DNA from: Salinicola acroporae
GTDB lineage: Bacteria > Pseudomonadota > Gammaproteobacteria > Pseudomonadales > Halomonadaceae
DNA length: 64,000 nucleotides
Assembly (NCBI RefSeq): GCF_003206615.1
Contig: NZ_PZJW01000007.1
Span: forward strand, 124,001 to 188,000
Reading direction: 5' to 3'
In this document: piece after piece, positions 1 through 8,786 of the stretch
Position numbering within the stretch: position 1 is the first letter of the stretch
How the letters are laid out: each line of letters begins with the position of its first letter
Made by a program: the position numbers and the translations under genes
Notes under the pieces: generated by a model
Told to the model about the DNA's origin: nothing
Seen by the model: only the letters and a program-made list of their open reading frames with translations
Databases searched by the model: none

Positions 1-535
1 GCAGAGACGGTGCCAGGCGCGTTCTAGCCCCCTCCCCCCGGGTCAACGGCGAGTCCCAGACGTGGACGAACAGCCGCATCCAGTCCCCGACGACCGGCCC
101 CTGGATGCGCACCGCGACCTCGTACCAGGCGTCGATGAACTCGTCGACGATCCCGAAACCTCCAGTAAAGGCGGTGTCGCCGTCAACGATCACGAGCTTG
201 CGATGGTCGCGCATCAGATTGCCGCCCAGCCGCGTCACCGACAGCGGGTTGAAGAACCTCAGCTCGACGCCACCTTCCCGCAACCGCTGCCGGTCGCTGC
301 GCGACAGCCCCATGCTTCCCACGCCGTCGAGCATCAGCCTGACCTCGACCCCGCGAGACACCGCCGCGACTAGCAGCTCGATGAAACGATCCGCGAGCGT
401 TCCCGACTCCATCAAGTAGAGCTCGACCCACAAATGGTGGCGGGCGCCCTCGATAGCTTCCCGCATGGCCGGCCAGAAACGCTTACCTTCCGGCAGCAGT
501 TCGAATCGATTGCCATCCTTCCATGTCGCTTGCAT
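1..535 (-). CDS. Phospholipase D-like / cardiolipin synthase family protein (3' part missing)
   Basis: The minus-strand frame is open from an ATG at 535 to the window edge, giving at least 178 residues; the C-terminal half lies outside the window. A GGGAGG ribosome-binding site sits about 7 bases before the ATG. The protein contains one complete HKD motif of the phospholipase D superfamily (H111, K113, D118, followed by TGG), preceded by a WVELYLMESG strand and a RGVEVRLMLDGVGS segment typical of bacterial cardiolipin synthases. Full-length family members carry a second HKD motif, which would be beyond the edge. There is no N-terminal membrane segment, which fits the ClsB/ClsC-like subgroup better than ClsA; that subgroup choice is inference. 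The gene is divergent from plsB, another phospholipid gene. Confidence 0.85.
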   Translation of the reverse strand, partial: MQATWKDGNRFELLPEGKRFWPAMREAIEGARHHLWVELYLMESGTLADRFIELLVAAVSRGVEVRLMLDGVGSMGLSRSDRQRLREGGVELRFFNPLSVTRLGGNLMRDHRKLVIVDGDTAFTGGFGIVDEFIDAWYEVAVRIQGPVVGDWMRLFVHVWDSPLTRGEGARTRLAPSL

Positions 536-654
536 GAACCGCGCCTCCCTGGTTGCTGCCGATTGACGCACGTTTGGCGTTTCAGGGAAAGCCTGCCGAT
601 CCTGTCGTCGCTGCGCCGCGACGATATCGCTATACTCGGGGATTTGCGGGAGAA

Positions 655-3093
655 ATGGCGCCGATGCAGGCATCCATGGGACTTCAACGGCTGTGGCACC
701 GTCTGGCCAGCCGTCTGCTCGATCGCTGGCTCGCCTTTCGCCTGGTCGAGCCGGAATCATTCCGGCTCGACGCCACGTGCCCCACGCTCTACGTGATTGC
801 CCGCACCGCCTTGACCGATGAGATCGCCATCGACCGGTTGAGCCGCGATCTCGATCTTCCCGACGCCGGCCAGTGGCATCAATTCGGCCATGTCTCGCTC
901 CCCGGCTGCTTTGCCCTGCCCCGTCTGCGAGGCAGACTCGGCGCGATCCAGGGCCAGCACTCGACTCACCTGCAGCACCTGCTGGATGCGCTCGAGGCCG
1001 ACACCACACTGGACGCGCAGCTGGTGCCGGTGAGCGTCTTCTGGAGTCGGGCGCCGGGCAAGGATTTCGGTTTCTGGAAGATGCTGGCCGCCGACGACTG
1101 GGCCTGGAGCGGGCGACTACGCCGCCTGCTGTCGGTGATCGTCAACGGCCGCCACCTGGAAGCGCACTTCGGCGAGCCGATCCGGCTGAGACCGTTGATC
1201 GACGACCCCGAGGTCACCTTGACCCAACGCAAGGTAGCCCGCGTGCTACGGGTCCACTTCAGGCGCATTCGCGCACGCGTGCTGGGTCCGGATATCTCCC
1301 ACCACCGGACGCTGATGCGCGGGGTGGTCGACAGCCGTCCGGTACGGGAAGCCATTCAGGAGGCCGTCACGGCCGACCGCAGCACCCCGGCCCGCGAGCG
1401 GCGGCGAGCCGAGCGCTACGCGCGCGAGATCGCCTCCAACATGTCCTATCCGGTCATGCGCTTCCTCTACGAGTTGCTCAAGCGACTGTGGAACCGGCTC
1501 TACGAAGGCGTCGACGTGTACGGTCTGGACGCGGTCAAGGCGATAGCCGGCGAGCGGACACTGATCTACGTCCCCTGCCACCGCAGTCACATCGATTACC
1601 TGCTGCTCTCCTACGTGCTCTATCGGGAGGGGCTGATGCCGCCACACATCGCCGCCGGTCGCAATCTGGACATGCCGGTGATCGGCGCGCTGCTGCGTCG
1701 TGGCGGCGCCTTCTTTCTGCGCCGGAGCTTCAAGGACAACCGGCTCTACGCCGCGGTCTTCAACGAATACCTTCACCGCCTGATCGCGCGTGGTCATCCG
1801 GTGGAGTACTTCATCGAGGGCGGCCGCTCGCGCACCGGAAGAATGCTGTCGCCCCGCCCCGGCATGCTGGCCATGACGCTGCGCTCGTTCGCTCGCGACG
1901 CCATCCGGGATGTCGCCTTCGTGCCGGTTCACGTCGGTTACGAGCGCGTCCTGGAGAGCAATAGCTATCTACGCGAGCTGCGTGGCGGCCAGAAGAAGAA
2001 GGAGTCGCCCCTCGACCTGCTCCGCGTGCTGAAGCATCTGCGCGAGCCCCACGGACGGGTCACCGTCAGCGTTGGCGAACCACTGTCGCTGGCAGAGTTC
2101 CTGAACGAGACCGTTCCGGGCTGGCAGGACGATCCGGTTTCGGCGCGTCCGGCGTGGTTGAATCGCGCGGTGCCATTGCTGGGGAAAACGCTAGCCCGGC
2201 GGATCAACGACGCTGCCAGCCTGAATGCCGTCTCGCTGGTCGCCATGACCTTGCTGGCGACGCCCCATCACACCATCGAGTCCGATCTTCTGGCCCATCA
2301 CATCGGCCTGCTGGTCAAGCTGCAGCGCAGCCTGCCCGGCAGCCGGCACTGCCAACTGCCGGCAGGCGAACCGGCCGACTGGATCGAGCATGTGGCGAGT
2401 CTGGGCTTCGTGACACGACAGCCACAGGCCCTGGGCGAACTGGTTACCGCACGCCCGGAACAAGCGACGCTGCTGACCTGGTATCGCAACAACGTCTTGC
2501 ACCTGTTCATGCACCTGGGGCTGGTGGCGTTCGCCTTTCGCAACAACGCGGCCTTCACGCTGGACGATCTCGATGCGCTGCTGTCGCCGGCCTGGCCGCT
2601 GCTGGCCAACGAGCTCTATTTCGCCCCTCCGGTCGATCCACGCGAGCGTCTGAAGGCCACGCTCTCGGCGCTGACCGAGGAAGACCTGCTGCAAGTCACC
2701 GACAACGGCTGGCGCCGGCAGCCCGGCCACCTCGAATCCAGCGAGCACCTGAGGCTGCTGGGGCAACCGGTGCAACCCACCCTGGAGCGCGCTTACCTGT
2801 TGCTGGCCTCGCTGTTGCGCTACCCCAGCGGCGAATTGACCCGGCAGGCGCTCGAGGAGCACAGCCGTCAGTTGGCCGAGCGCCTGACACTGCTGTCGGG
2901 GCTCAACGCACCGGAGTTCTTCGACAAGCGACTTTTCAGCGGCATGCTGGAGACGCTCGAACAGCAGGATTGGCTACGCGTCGAGAACGAAAGACTGTTC
3001 TACGACGAGTCGTTGCGACTAACGCAGATGCGCAGTCGAGCCCTGTTCGACCCGGAGCTGCGCCATCGACTGGTCAGATTGACCCGTCAGTGA
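655..3093 (+). CDS. plsB: Glycerol-3-phosphate 1-O-acyltransferase PlsB
   Basis: This enzyme acylates sn-glycerol-3-phosphate at position 1, the first step of phospholipid synthesis, at the inner membrane. The 812-residue product matches the usual PlsB length (about 807). The acyltransferase HX4D motif is visible (H309 to D314 in CHRSHID), as is the substrate-binding EGGRSRTGR block near residue 388 and the IAAGRNLDMPVIGALLRRGGAFFLRR block between them. The frame stays open upstream to 553, but the residues before 655 do not resemble PlsB. The ATG at 655 follows GCGGGAGAA closely; in-frame ATGs at 664 and 676 are alternatives, and 664 has better spacing to the same site. The upstream region to 535 is shared with the divergent phospholipase D-like gene. 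Confidence 0.95.
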   Translation: MAPMQASMGLQRLWHRLASRLLDRWLAFRLVEPESFRLDATCPTLYVIARTALTDEIAIDRLSRDLDLPDAGQWHQFGHVSLPGCFALPRLRGRLGAIQGQHSTHLQHLLDALEADTTLDAQLVPVSVFWSRAPGKDFGFWKMLAADDWAWSGRLRRLLSVIVNGRHLEAHFGEPIRLRPLIDDPEVTLTQRKVARVLRVHFRRIRARVLGPDISHHRTLMRGVVDSRPVREAIQEAVTADRSTPARERRRAERYAREIASNMSYPVMRFLYELLKRLWNRLYEGVDVYGLDAVKAIAGERTLIYVPCHRSHIDYLLLSYVLYREGLMPPHIAAGRNLDMPVIGALLRRGGAFFLRRSFKDNRLYAAVFNEYLHRLIARGHPVEYFIEGGRSRTGRMLSPRPGMLAMTLRSFARDAIRDVAFVPVHVGYERVLESNSYLRELRGGQKKKESPLDLLRVLKHLREPHGRVTVSVGEPLSLAEFLNETVPGWQDDPVSARPAWLNRAVPLLGKTLARRINDAASLNAVSLVAMTLLATPHHTIESDLLAHHIGLLVKLQRSLPGSRHCQLPAGEPADWIEHVASLGFVTRQPQALGELVTARPEQATLLTWYRNNVLHLFMHLGLVAFAFRNNAAFTLDDLDALLSPAWPLLANELYFAPPVDPRERLKATLSALTEEDLLQVTDNGWRRQPGHLESSEHLRLLGQPVQPTLERAYLLLASLLRYPSGELTRQALEEHSRQLAERLTLLSGLNAPEFFDKRLFSGMLETLEQQDWLRVENERLFYDESLRLTQMRSRALFDPELRHRLVRLTRQ

Positions 3094-3117
3094 GCGACTT
3101 CCACCGTGCGAGCCGCT

Positions 3118-3918
3118 TCAGGCCATTCGCCTGGCGGCCTCGCGACGGCGCTTGAGCTCGTAGATCACCGCCAGGCCCACCGTGAACAGGATCATCACCA
3201 GCGCCAGTGCATTGACCGCCGGGGTCAGGCCGGTGCGGACCTTGGAGGCGATGTAGACGGTCAGCGTGGTGTCATAGCCGGCAACGAAGAGCGTGGTGTT
3301 GTAGTTCTCCAGCGACTGGAGAAATGCCAAGACCGCCGCCGACAGGATGGCCGGCCTGAGGTATGGCAGCAGGATGCGGCGGAACACCTGCCACTGGCTG
3401 GCCCCGAGATCCATCGCCGCGCGCTCGAGCGTGCGATCGAAGCGCTGCAGTCTGGCCGCCACCATCAGCATGACATAGGCCGCGATGAATGCGCTCTGAG
3501 CAATGATGGTCAAAACGATGCCCCCGTTCACCCCCCAGTCACGCCAGAAAATCAGCGTCGATATACCGATGATCACGCCCGGCGTCAGCAGTGGCGACAG
3601 GATCAGCGCGTAGATGAAGGACTTGCCACGACCCTCCACCGTGGTCAGGAAAAGTGCGCTGGCCACGCCGATGGGCAGGGCCAGACACAGCACCCCCACG
3701 GCGACCAGCAGGCTGTTGGCCAGCGAATCCCACATCCCTCCGTCGGCCCACAGCGCCGAGAACCAGCGCAGGGTCGTTCCGGTCCAGGGCGTGACGGTGG
3801 GGAAGCGGCTCTCGTTGAACGTCGCAGCCGCCATGATCAACAACGGCAGGAAGAGGTAGGCGAAGAAGACCGCCAGATAGGCCTTGAGCGCCCAGGAGAA
3901 GAATCGCGAAGAGCTCAT
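3118..3918 (-). CDS. ABC transporter inner-membrane permease, PotC/PotI type
   Basis: This is the second permease of a polyamine-type importer, 266 residues with about six membrane segments. The first helix (YLAVFFAYLFLPLLIMAAATF) and the cytoplasmic EAA loop (ERAAMDLGASQWQVFRRILLPYLRPAI, near residues 165-190) that docks on the ATPase are both clear. It begins 12 bases after the end of the first permease gene, so the two are surely co-transcribed. It is last in the gene set running from 7383 down to 3118. The exact substrate (spermidine, putrescine or another amine) cannot be read from the sequence. Family membership (MetI-like, PotC/PotI) is firm. Confidence 0.88.
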   Translation of the reverse strand: MSSSRFFSWALKAYLAVFFAYLFLPLLIMAAATFNESRFPTVTPWTGTTLRWFSALWADGGMWDSLANSLLVAVGVLCLALPIGVASALFLTTVEGRGKSFIYALILSPLLTPGVIIGISTLIFWRDWGVNGGIVLTIIAQSAFIAAYVMLMVAARLQRFDRTLERAAMDLGASQWQVFRRILLPYLRPAILSAAVLAFLQSLENYNTTLFVAGYDTTLTVYIASKVRTGLTPAVNALALVMILFTVGLAVIYELKRRREAARRMA

Positions 3919-3930
3919 TCAGCACCGTTC

Positions 3931-4818
3931 CTATTTGGCGATATCGCCGAGACCGACCTTGAAGATCCGCATGATGATGGTGACGAAGACGATGCACAGC
4001 ACCAGCAGCAGGAACGCATAGGCTGCCCCCTGGTTCCAGTCGCCACCTTCGAAGAACCAGTTGTAGATGATCTGCGTGAACCAGCGGCTCCCCGGAGACC
4101 CCAGCAGCGCCGGTACCGCGTAACTGCCTGCGGCCAGCATGAACGTCATGATGCATCCGGTGGCGATTCCCGGCTTGGCATGAGGGATCACGATACGCCG
4201 GTGAGTGCGCCCCCAGCCGGCGCCGAGATCCCTCGCGGCTCGAATCTGGTTGGTATCGAGGCTCTCGATGGCGTTATAGAGCGGGAAGACCATGAACAAA
4301 ATATAGGCATAGACCATGCCGACCAGCACGCCAGTGTCGCCATTGAGAAAACGGATCGGACGATCGATCAACCCCACCGCCAGCAACACCTCGTTGAGCG
4401 GCCCCCGAAACGCGAAGATGATGTACCAGGCAAAGGTGCGCAGAATCTCATTGATCCAGAACGGAATGATCAACAGCAGCAGGCAGAGGGCCGCCTGACC
4501 CGGGGTCGCCACCTTGGCCAGATAGTAGGCCAGCGGGTAGCTGACGATCAGGGTCAGTGTGGTCACCAGGACGCTGGACCATATCGTTTTGAAGAAGATC
4601 GCGAGATGGATCTCGTTGCGAAAGAAGGTCGCGTAGTTGGTCAGCGACCAGACATCCTTCGCCCCGCCACGTTCGGCCGGCAGCAGCGCCGGATGAAACG
4701 AGTAATCGATCATCTGCCACTGTGGCAGCAGTACCATCACGATCAGCCAGATCCCCATCAGCGAGACGATCGCCATGGTCAAGGGCAGCCCGAAGCGATT
4801 ATGCAGTTGCCGCCACAT
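3931..4818 (-). CDS. ABC transporter inner-membrane permease, PotB/PotH type
   Basis: This is the first permease of the polyamine-type importer, 295 residues from the chosen start. The N-terminal helix (FGLPLTMAIVSLMGIWLIVMVLL) is followed by the large periplasmic loop typical of PotB/PotH. The EAA loop (IRAARDLGAGWGRTHRRIVIPHAKPGI, about residues 195-220) is present. An upstream in-frame codon at 4875 would add 19 residues unlike the family. The ATG at 4818 has a GAGGAGAG ribosome-binding site and overlaps the end of the ATPase gene by 20 bases, so the start at 4818 is preferred. The overlap suggests coupled translation of ATPase and permease. Confidence 0.88.
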   Translation of the reverse strand: MWRQLHNRFGLPLTMAIVSLMGIWLIVMVLLPQWQMIDYSFHPALLPAERGGAKDVWSLTNYATFFRNEIHLAIFFKTIWSSVLVTTLTLIVSYPLAYYLAKVATPGQAALCLLLLIIPFWINEILRTFAWYIIFAFRGPLNEVLLAVGLIDRPIRFLNGDTGVLVGMVYAYILFMVFPLYNAIESLDTNQIRAARDLGAGWGRTHRRIVIPHAKPGIATGCIMTFMLAAGSYAVPALLGSPGSRWFTQIIYNWFFEGGDWNQGAAYAFLLLVLCIVFVTIIMRIFKVGLGDIAK

Positions 4819-5935
4819 CGACGCTCTCCTCATTCGAGTGCCCGCGCTCGACGCCCGGCAGGACCAGGGCCCCACGCGGCGAGTAATCCAGACGGCAGGC
4901 GCTGCCTACTTTGAACGGGGACTCGACGCCGGCACTCTCCAGCGCCTGCGGCAGGTGCGCCCGTATCGTCGCCCCCTGCTCCAGCGCGATCTCGAGCGTC
5001 AACCATGCACCTTCGAAGTGCTCCGCCTGAATCACTCCGCTGAACGGTAGCGACGAATCGCTGGCGCTACCGACCCGCCACTGCTCCGGCCGCACATAGA
5101 GCGTGGCTTCGTCGCCGGGCACGAGCGGCGAGGCGGCGGACCCGCGCAACGGCGCAGGCAATCCCGCATCCAATGTCACCATCCCGCCGTCCACGGCCGT
5201 GACACGCCCTGGAAAACGATTGTTCTCGCCCACGAATCCGGCCACGAAATCGGTCCGGGGTTGTCGATACAGTGTCATCGGATCGGCGACCTGCTGGATG
5301 CAGCCATCGCACATCACCGCGACGCGATCGGACATGGTCAGTGCCTCGCCCTGATCGTGGGTAATATAGATAAAGGTGATTCCCGTCTTGCGCTGAATCG
5401 CCTTGAGTTCGGTGCGCATGTGCTGGCGCAACTTGAGATCCAGGGCAGACAACGGCTCGTCCAGCAGCAGGACGCGGGGTTCCACGGCCAGCGCACGGGC
5501 GATCGCGATACGCTGCTTCTGGCCCCCGGACAGTTCGGCGACCGGCTTGTCGCCACTACCGCCCAGTGCCACCAGGTCCAGCAACTCGTCAGCTCTTTCC
5601 CGGCGTTTCCTACGGTCGATGCCACGGACTTCCAGCCCGAATTCGATGTTCCGGTAGACGCTCATCAACGGAAAAAGCGCCAGATTCTGAAAGATCATTG
5701 CGGTGGGCCGACGATTGACCGGCACTCGAGTCATGTCGACCCCGCCGATGGCGACCGAACCTTCACTGGGAGTGAGGAAGCCGCTGATCATGTTCAGGAG
5801 AGTGGTCTTGCCACAGCCGGAAGGGCCAAGAAAACTGAAGAATTCGCCCGAGGCGATCTCCAGGGAGGTCGGCTGAATCGCCGTGAAATCGCCGAATCGC
5901 ATCGCGACTTGGTTCAAGGTTACGCGACCGTCCAT
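4799..5935 (-). CDS. Polyamine-type ABC transporter ATP-binding protein, PotA/PotG type
   Basis: This 378-residue ATPase powers the importer. Walker A is at residues 37-45 (GPSGCGKTT), the Q-loop at FQNLALFP (82-89), the signature LSGGQ at 135-139, and Walker B with the catalytic glutamate at LLLDE (156-160), followed by the H-loop ITHDQGEA. The C-terminal part from about residue 250 is a TOBE_2 regulatory domain, as in PotA, PotG and related importers. The ATG at 5935 has an AGAGGA ribosome-binding site. A 234-bp inverted-repeat element ends 14 bases upstream of this start, between it and the binding-protein gene, so expression may depend on read-through or on a promoter in the element. Confidence 0.92.
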   Translation of the reverse strand: MDGRVTLNQVAMRFGDFTAIQPTSLEIASGEFFSFLGPSGCGKTTLLNMISGFLTPSEGSVAIGGVDMTRVPVNRRPTAMIFQNLALFPLMSVYRNIEFGLEVRGIDRRKRRERADELLDLVALGGSGDKPVAELSGGQKQRIAIARALAVEPRVLLLDEPLSALDLKLRQHMRTELKAIQRKTGITFIYITHDQGEALTMSDRVAVMCDGCIQQVADPMTLYRQPRTDFVAGFVGENNRFPGRVTAVDGGMVTLDAGLPAPLRGSAASPLVPGDEATLYVRPEQWRVGSASDSSLPFSGVIQAEHFEGAWLTLEIALEQGATIRAHLPQALESAGVESPFKVGSACRLDYSPRGALVLPGVERGHSNEESVDVAATA

Positions 5936-5948
5936 GACGTCCTCTTAC

Positions 5949-6182
5949 GCTCTGTCTGAAAAATGCCTGCGCTCGACCACACGGCGTTAAAAATCGGATG
6001 GGTCCACCAGTCCGAGTTCGGCGCCCCCGTCAAAATGCTCATTTATCCCGCGTGAACTGGGACATCAGCGCGGTCCGTCTTTGGCCGATTTGGCCTTGCG
6101 ACCCACAAGGATGTGGGAAGTGCCTTGGCTCGTCGGGAACGGCCTAGCCATGGCTATCGCTCGTCGATTTTTCAGACAGAGC
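5949..6182. repeat. 234-bp intergenic element with perfect 16-bp inverted ends
   Basis: Positions 5949-5964 (GCTCTGTCTGAAAAAT) are repeated exactly in inverted orientation at 6167-6182. The element fills most of the gap between the binding-protein and ATPase genes and contains no credible reading frame. It includes a small hairpin at 6102-6117 (CCCACA, AGGA, TGTGGG). Core segments near 5966-5995 (GCGCTCGAC...ACGGCGTTAA) and 6073-6100 (GGTCCGT...TTGGCCGATT.GGCCTTG) recur in a shorter form near 30245-30346. This looks like a dispersed non-coding repeat, possibly a MITE-like remnant, that has settled inside a transporter operon. No target-site duplication is evident. Confidence 0.75.
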
Positions 6183-6270
6183 CTTGCGTGGTATCCGAGC
6201 CGGGCAGTTGCCGAATTGCGGCAAGCCCCGTGCCAGCCGGCACGGGATCTTCGCTTGCCAAAAACGATGC

Positions 6271-7383
6271 TCATGCCGACAGGTATCGATCCTGATACTC
6301 ATTACGCAACGCGACGTACCAGGGATCCTGCACCGGCCACCACCACAGGTTGTCCAGATCCTGTTGCGTGTAGGAGTCCTTGAAGAATTGACGCGTCGCT
6401 TCCGGCAACAGCTCCTCGGCACCGACGGCGGTCGAGTTGTAGCCCGTGGACTTGACGAACATTGCCCCTGCTTCCGGGGTGTAATACCAGTTGATCAGTT
6501 CGTAGACCGCGTCGACATTTTGCGCGTTCTGAGGAATGACGAAACCTTCCATCCAGGCTAGCGCCCCTTCCTTGGGCGCCCCGTAGGCAATGGGCTCGCC
6601 TTCGCTCTGGAGTCGAAATGCGGTGCTGTCCCAGGTCTGGCCAATCAGGGCGCCATTGGTGCGGAACGCGCCCTGGGCCTCGTTCTCGGTGGACCAGAAC
6701 TGGATCACCATGTCCTTGTGCTTGACGGCTTCGGCCAGGATGACGTCGAAGTTGGCGCGCATCGCCTCTTCGGTCTTGAACGAGTCCAGCAACGGTCGCG
6801 GCAGCTTGCCCTGGGACTCGAGCCACAGGCCGATGCCGATCAGCGCCGAGTGCGCGCGGACCGTGACCCCCTCGCCGATATCGGGATTCCAGAGTTCTCC
6901 GTAGCTGAGCGTGGAGCGGTCGATGTCGGTATAGCGGGTGTTGTAGGCGATCGCCTCGGTGCCCCAGTCGGAAGGAGCAAAGTAGCGCTTGTCATCGATC
7001 ACGCCACCCACTTCCGACCCTTTCATGGCGGTGTCCAGGCAGCCGTCCCAGTGGATACGCGACGTATCCAGCGGCTGGATCAACTGATAATCCAGATAAC
7101 CGGGCACCCGATCCACCGTCGGCATGATGACGTCGAAGCCGGAGCCGTCGGTGGCCCGCAGCGAGTTCATCAATTCATCGTTGGTGCCATAAGGCGTGAA
7201 GGTCGCCTTGATACCGGTCTTGGCAGTGAAATCCGACAGCATCTCATCGGTGAAGTAACCGGCCCAGGCGTAGATGCGCAGGACCTGATCCTGGGCCAGG
7301 GCACGATTGATGTAGAACGGTACCGAAGCGGCGGCGCCGACAGCCGCGGCGCCCTGCAAGAAACGACGACGGGAAAGGGTCAT
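6271..7383 (-). CDS. Periplasmic polyamine-binding protein, PotD/PotF-like, with Tat signal
   Basis: This is the solute receptor of the importer, 370 residues. The start at 7383 is supported by a CAGGAG ribosome-binding site 8 bases upstream; the longer frame to 7428 lacks one. The N-terminus reads MTLSRRRFLQGAAAVGAAAS, a twin-arginine signal (S-R-R-R-F-L-Q) with a likely cleavage after RALA. The mature part begins QDQVLRIYAWAGYFTDEMLSDF, matching the PotD/PotF family, with later family blocks DVIMPTVDRVPGYL and PSDWGTEAIAYN. It is first in the order binding protein, ATPase, permease, permease, as in potFGHI, but is separated from the ATPase gene by 335 bases holding the inverted-repeat element. 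Export by Tat rather than Sec is unusual for E. coli-type PotD/PotF. Confidence 0.88.
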   Translation of the reverse strand: MTLSRRRFLQGAAAVGAAASVPFYINRALAQDQVLRIYAWAGYFTDEMLSDFTAKTGIKATFTPYGTNDELMNSLRATDGSGFDVIMPTVDRVPGYLDYQLIQPLDTSRIHWDGCLDTAMKGSEVGGVIDDKRYFAPSDWGTEAIAYNTRYTDIDRSTLSYGELWNPDIGEGVTVRAHSALIGIGLWLESQGKLPRPLLDSFKTEEAMRANFDVILAEAVKHKDMVIQFWSTENEAQGAFRTNGALIGQTWDSTAFRLQSEGEPIAYGAPKEGALAWMEGFVIPQNAQNVDAVYELINWYYTPEAGAMFVKSTGYNSTAVGAEELLPEATRQFFKDSYTQQDLDNLWWWPVQDPWYVALRNEYQDRYLSA

Positions 7384-7524
7384 CGAAGGTCTCCTGGTGT
7401 TTATCGATCCACTTCCCGGCTTCGTCATGAAGAGGCGTGGAAAACGTTGTTATACGACAGACCTGTTACGACAGCGTGACGCTCGATGATTATTGAACGT
7501 CCGCTCAACAAGAGATTACCAGCC

Positions 7525-7540
7525 TGTCATCCTAATGACA
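7525..7540. promoter_or_regulatory. Inverted repeat upstream of the polyamine importer, possible operator
   Basis: TGTCAT and ATGACA form a perfect 6-base inverted repeat separated by four bases, about 140 bases upstream of the binding-protein start. The rest of the 7384-7709 gap holds only the porin terminator and no credible gene. I cannot name a regulator for this site. Confidence 0.25.
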
Positions 7541-7627
7541 TCTAGACGAAGGAGAACCGGGAGCCGAAAAAGGGAGACGCCGCTCGCCGACTAAAGACGC
7601 GGCTCTCTTCCAGCCGCGATCAAGCAT

Positions 7628-7659
7628 AAAAAAAGCCGACCCCAAAAGGGGCCGACTTC
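7628..7659 (-). terminator. Rho-independent terminator of the porin gene
   Basis: Read on the minus strand, an 11-base-pair stem with two G-U pairs (AAGTCGGCCCC against GGGGTCGGCTT) and a TTTT loop runs into a tract of seven T residues. It lies 50 bases after the porin stop codon and is the clearest intrinsic terminator in the window. Confidence 0.9.
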
Positions 7660-7709
7660 GTTCGATATCGCAGCGATGTTAGACAGTCGCTGCGCACATC
7701 GGGATCAGC

Positions 7710-8786
7710 TTAGAAGCTGTAGACAGCACCGACTGCGATGCCATCGCCTTCGTCCTGGCTACGATCACGCAGCGCACCTTCGATGAAGGTATACATCGCC
7801 GGAGAGATGTTGTAGGTCACGCCGCCCACGATTTCGTTGGCAGAGTCGTCACCGTTGAGGAAGGTAGAACCGTCGTCAACATCGATGTACTGGTAGGCGC
7901 CGTAGATGTCACCAGCGAAGCTGTCAGATAGTGCATAGCCGTAACGCGCGCCCAATGCGTAGAAGTTGGCGTCGGCGTCGCCCTGCTCGCTGTCAAAACG
8001 CTCGACTTTAGCAGCCAGACGCAGAGTATCGATGGTGTACTGCGCAGTGACACCGTACTGGTCGCCAGACTCGTAATACGCACCGTCTTGACCGTCGTAA
8101 CGACCATCGTAGTTGTCGAGATCATCGTAGACAGCCGCGATGGAGAAGGCGCCAACCGCGTACTTCACGCCACCATAGAAGGAGGCATTGCTGTCCTGGT
8201 TGTAGTTGTCGGCGAGCTCTTCAGCGTCACCTTTGTACTGGGTACCCACGGCGAACTGAAAGCCGGCCCAGACCGGAGACATGTACTGAAACTTATCGCC
8301 TTCGCGATCGGAAGTACCGTAGATCACGTTATCGGCGATCGGTGAAAGCGCAGCACCGCTGGAGTCGCTGACGTCGAAATATTCGTTGTTGGAGATCGGA
8401 TCCTGGACCCAGTCGTCGATCAGCGGATCCCAGGAGCCCAGACGGGCGTCACCGAAGTTACCTTTCAGACCCAGGTAAGCCTGGTCGCCGCGGTTAATAC
8501 CGCCGTTGGCTTTCTCTTCGTCGGCGTTGTGCTCGAATTCCGCCTTGAAGTAGCCGGTCAGGCCCGGGTTGATGATGTGCTGGCCAGAGAAGCCGATGGT
8601 CGAGCCATTGTCTTCGACCTGATCGCGGCCATCACCGTTCTCGTCGTTAACGTTGCTGTAAGCAATCTGGATGTTGCCGTAGATATCGAGCTGCGTGCCG
8701 TCCTGGTTGTAGACAGTCGCTGCCTGGGCAGCGGCGGAGGCGCCCAGGGCACCAGCAATAGCAGTCGCTAAGAGCGTCTTTTTCAT
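7710..8786 (-). CDS. General outer-membrane porin (Gram-negative porin family)
   Basis: This 358-residue protein begins with a classical Sec signal (MKKTLLATAIAGALGASAAAQA, cleavage before ATVYN). The mature N-terminus TVYNQDGTQLDIYGNIQIAY and the C-terminus GAVYSF with a terminal phenylalanine are hallmarks of 16-stranded trimeric porins inserted by the Bam complex. The mature protein is very rich in Asp and Glu, as usual for outer-membrane proteins of halophiles. It is monocistronic: a strong terminator follows at 7628-7659, and a 414-base gap precedes it. It resembles the OmpC/OmpF class only at family level; ion selectivity cannot be inferred. Confidence 0.92.
   Translation of the reverse strand: MKKTLLATAIAGALGASAAAQAATVYNQDGTQLDIYGNIQIAYSNVNDENGDGRDQVEDNGSTIGFSGQHIINPGLTGYFKAEFEHNADEEKANGGINRGDQAYLGLKGNFGDARLGSWDPLIDDWVQDPISNNEYFDVSDSSGAALSPIADNVIYGTSDREGDKFQYMSPVWAGFQFAVGTQYKGDAEELADNYNQDSNASFYGGVKYAVGAFSIAAVYDDLDNYDGRYDGQDGAYYESGDQYGVTAQYTIDTLRLAAKVERFDSEQGDADANFYALGARYGYALSDSFAGDIYGAYQYIDVDDGSTFLNGDDSANEIVGGVTYNISPAMYTFIEGALRDRSQDEGDGIAVGAVYSF

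Noticed and set aside
3106-4914. A 602-codon plus-strand open frame
   Set aside because: It lies antisense to the two transporter permeases, is rich in Gln, Arg and His as expected for an antisense frame in GC-rich DNA, and has no family resemblance.
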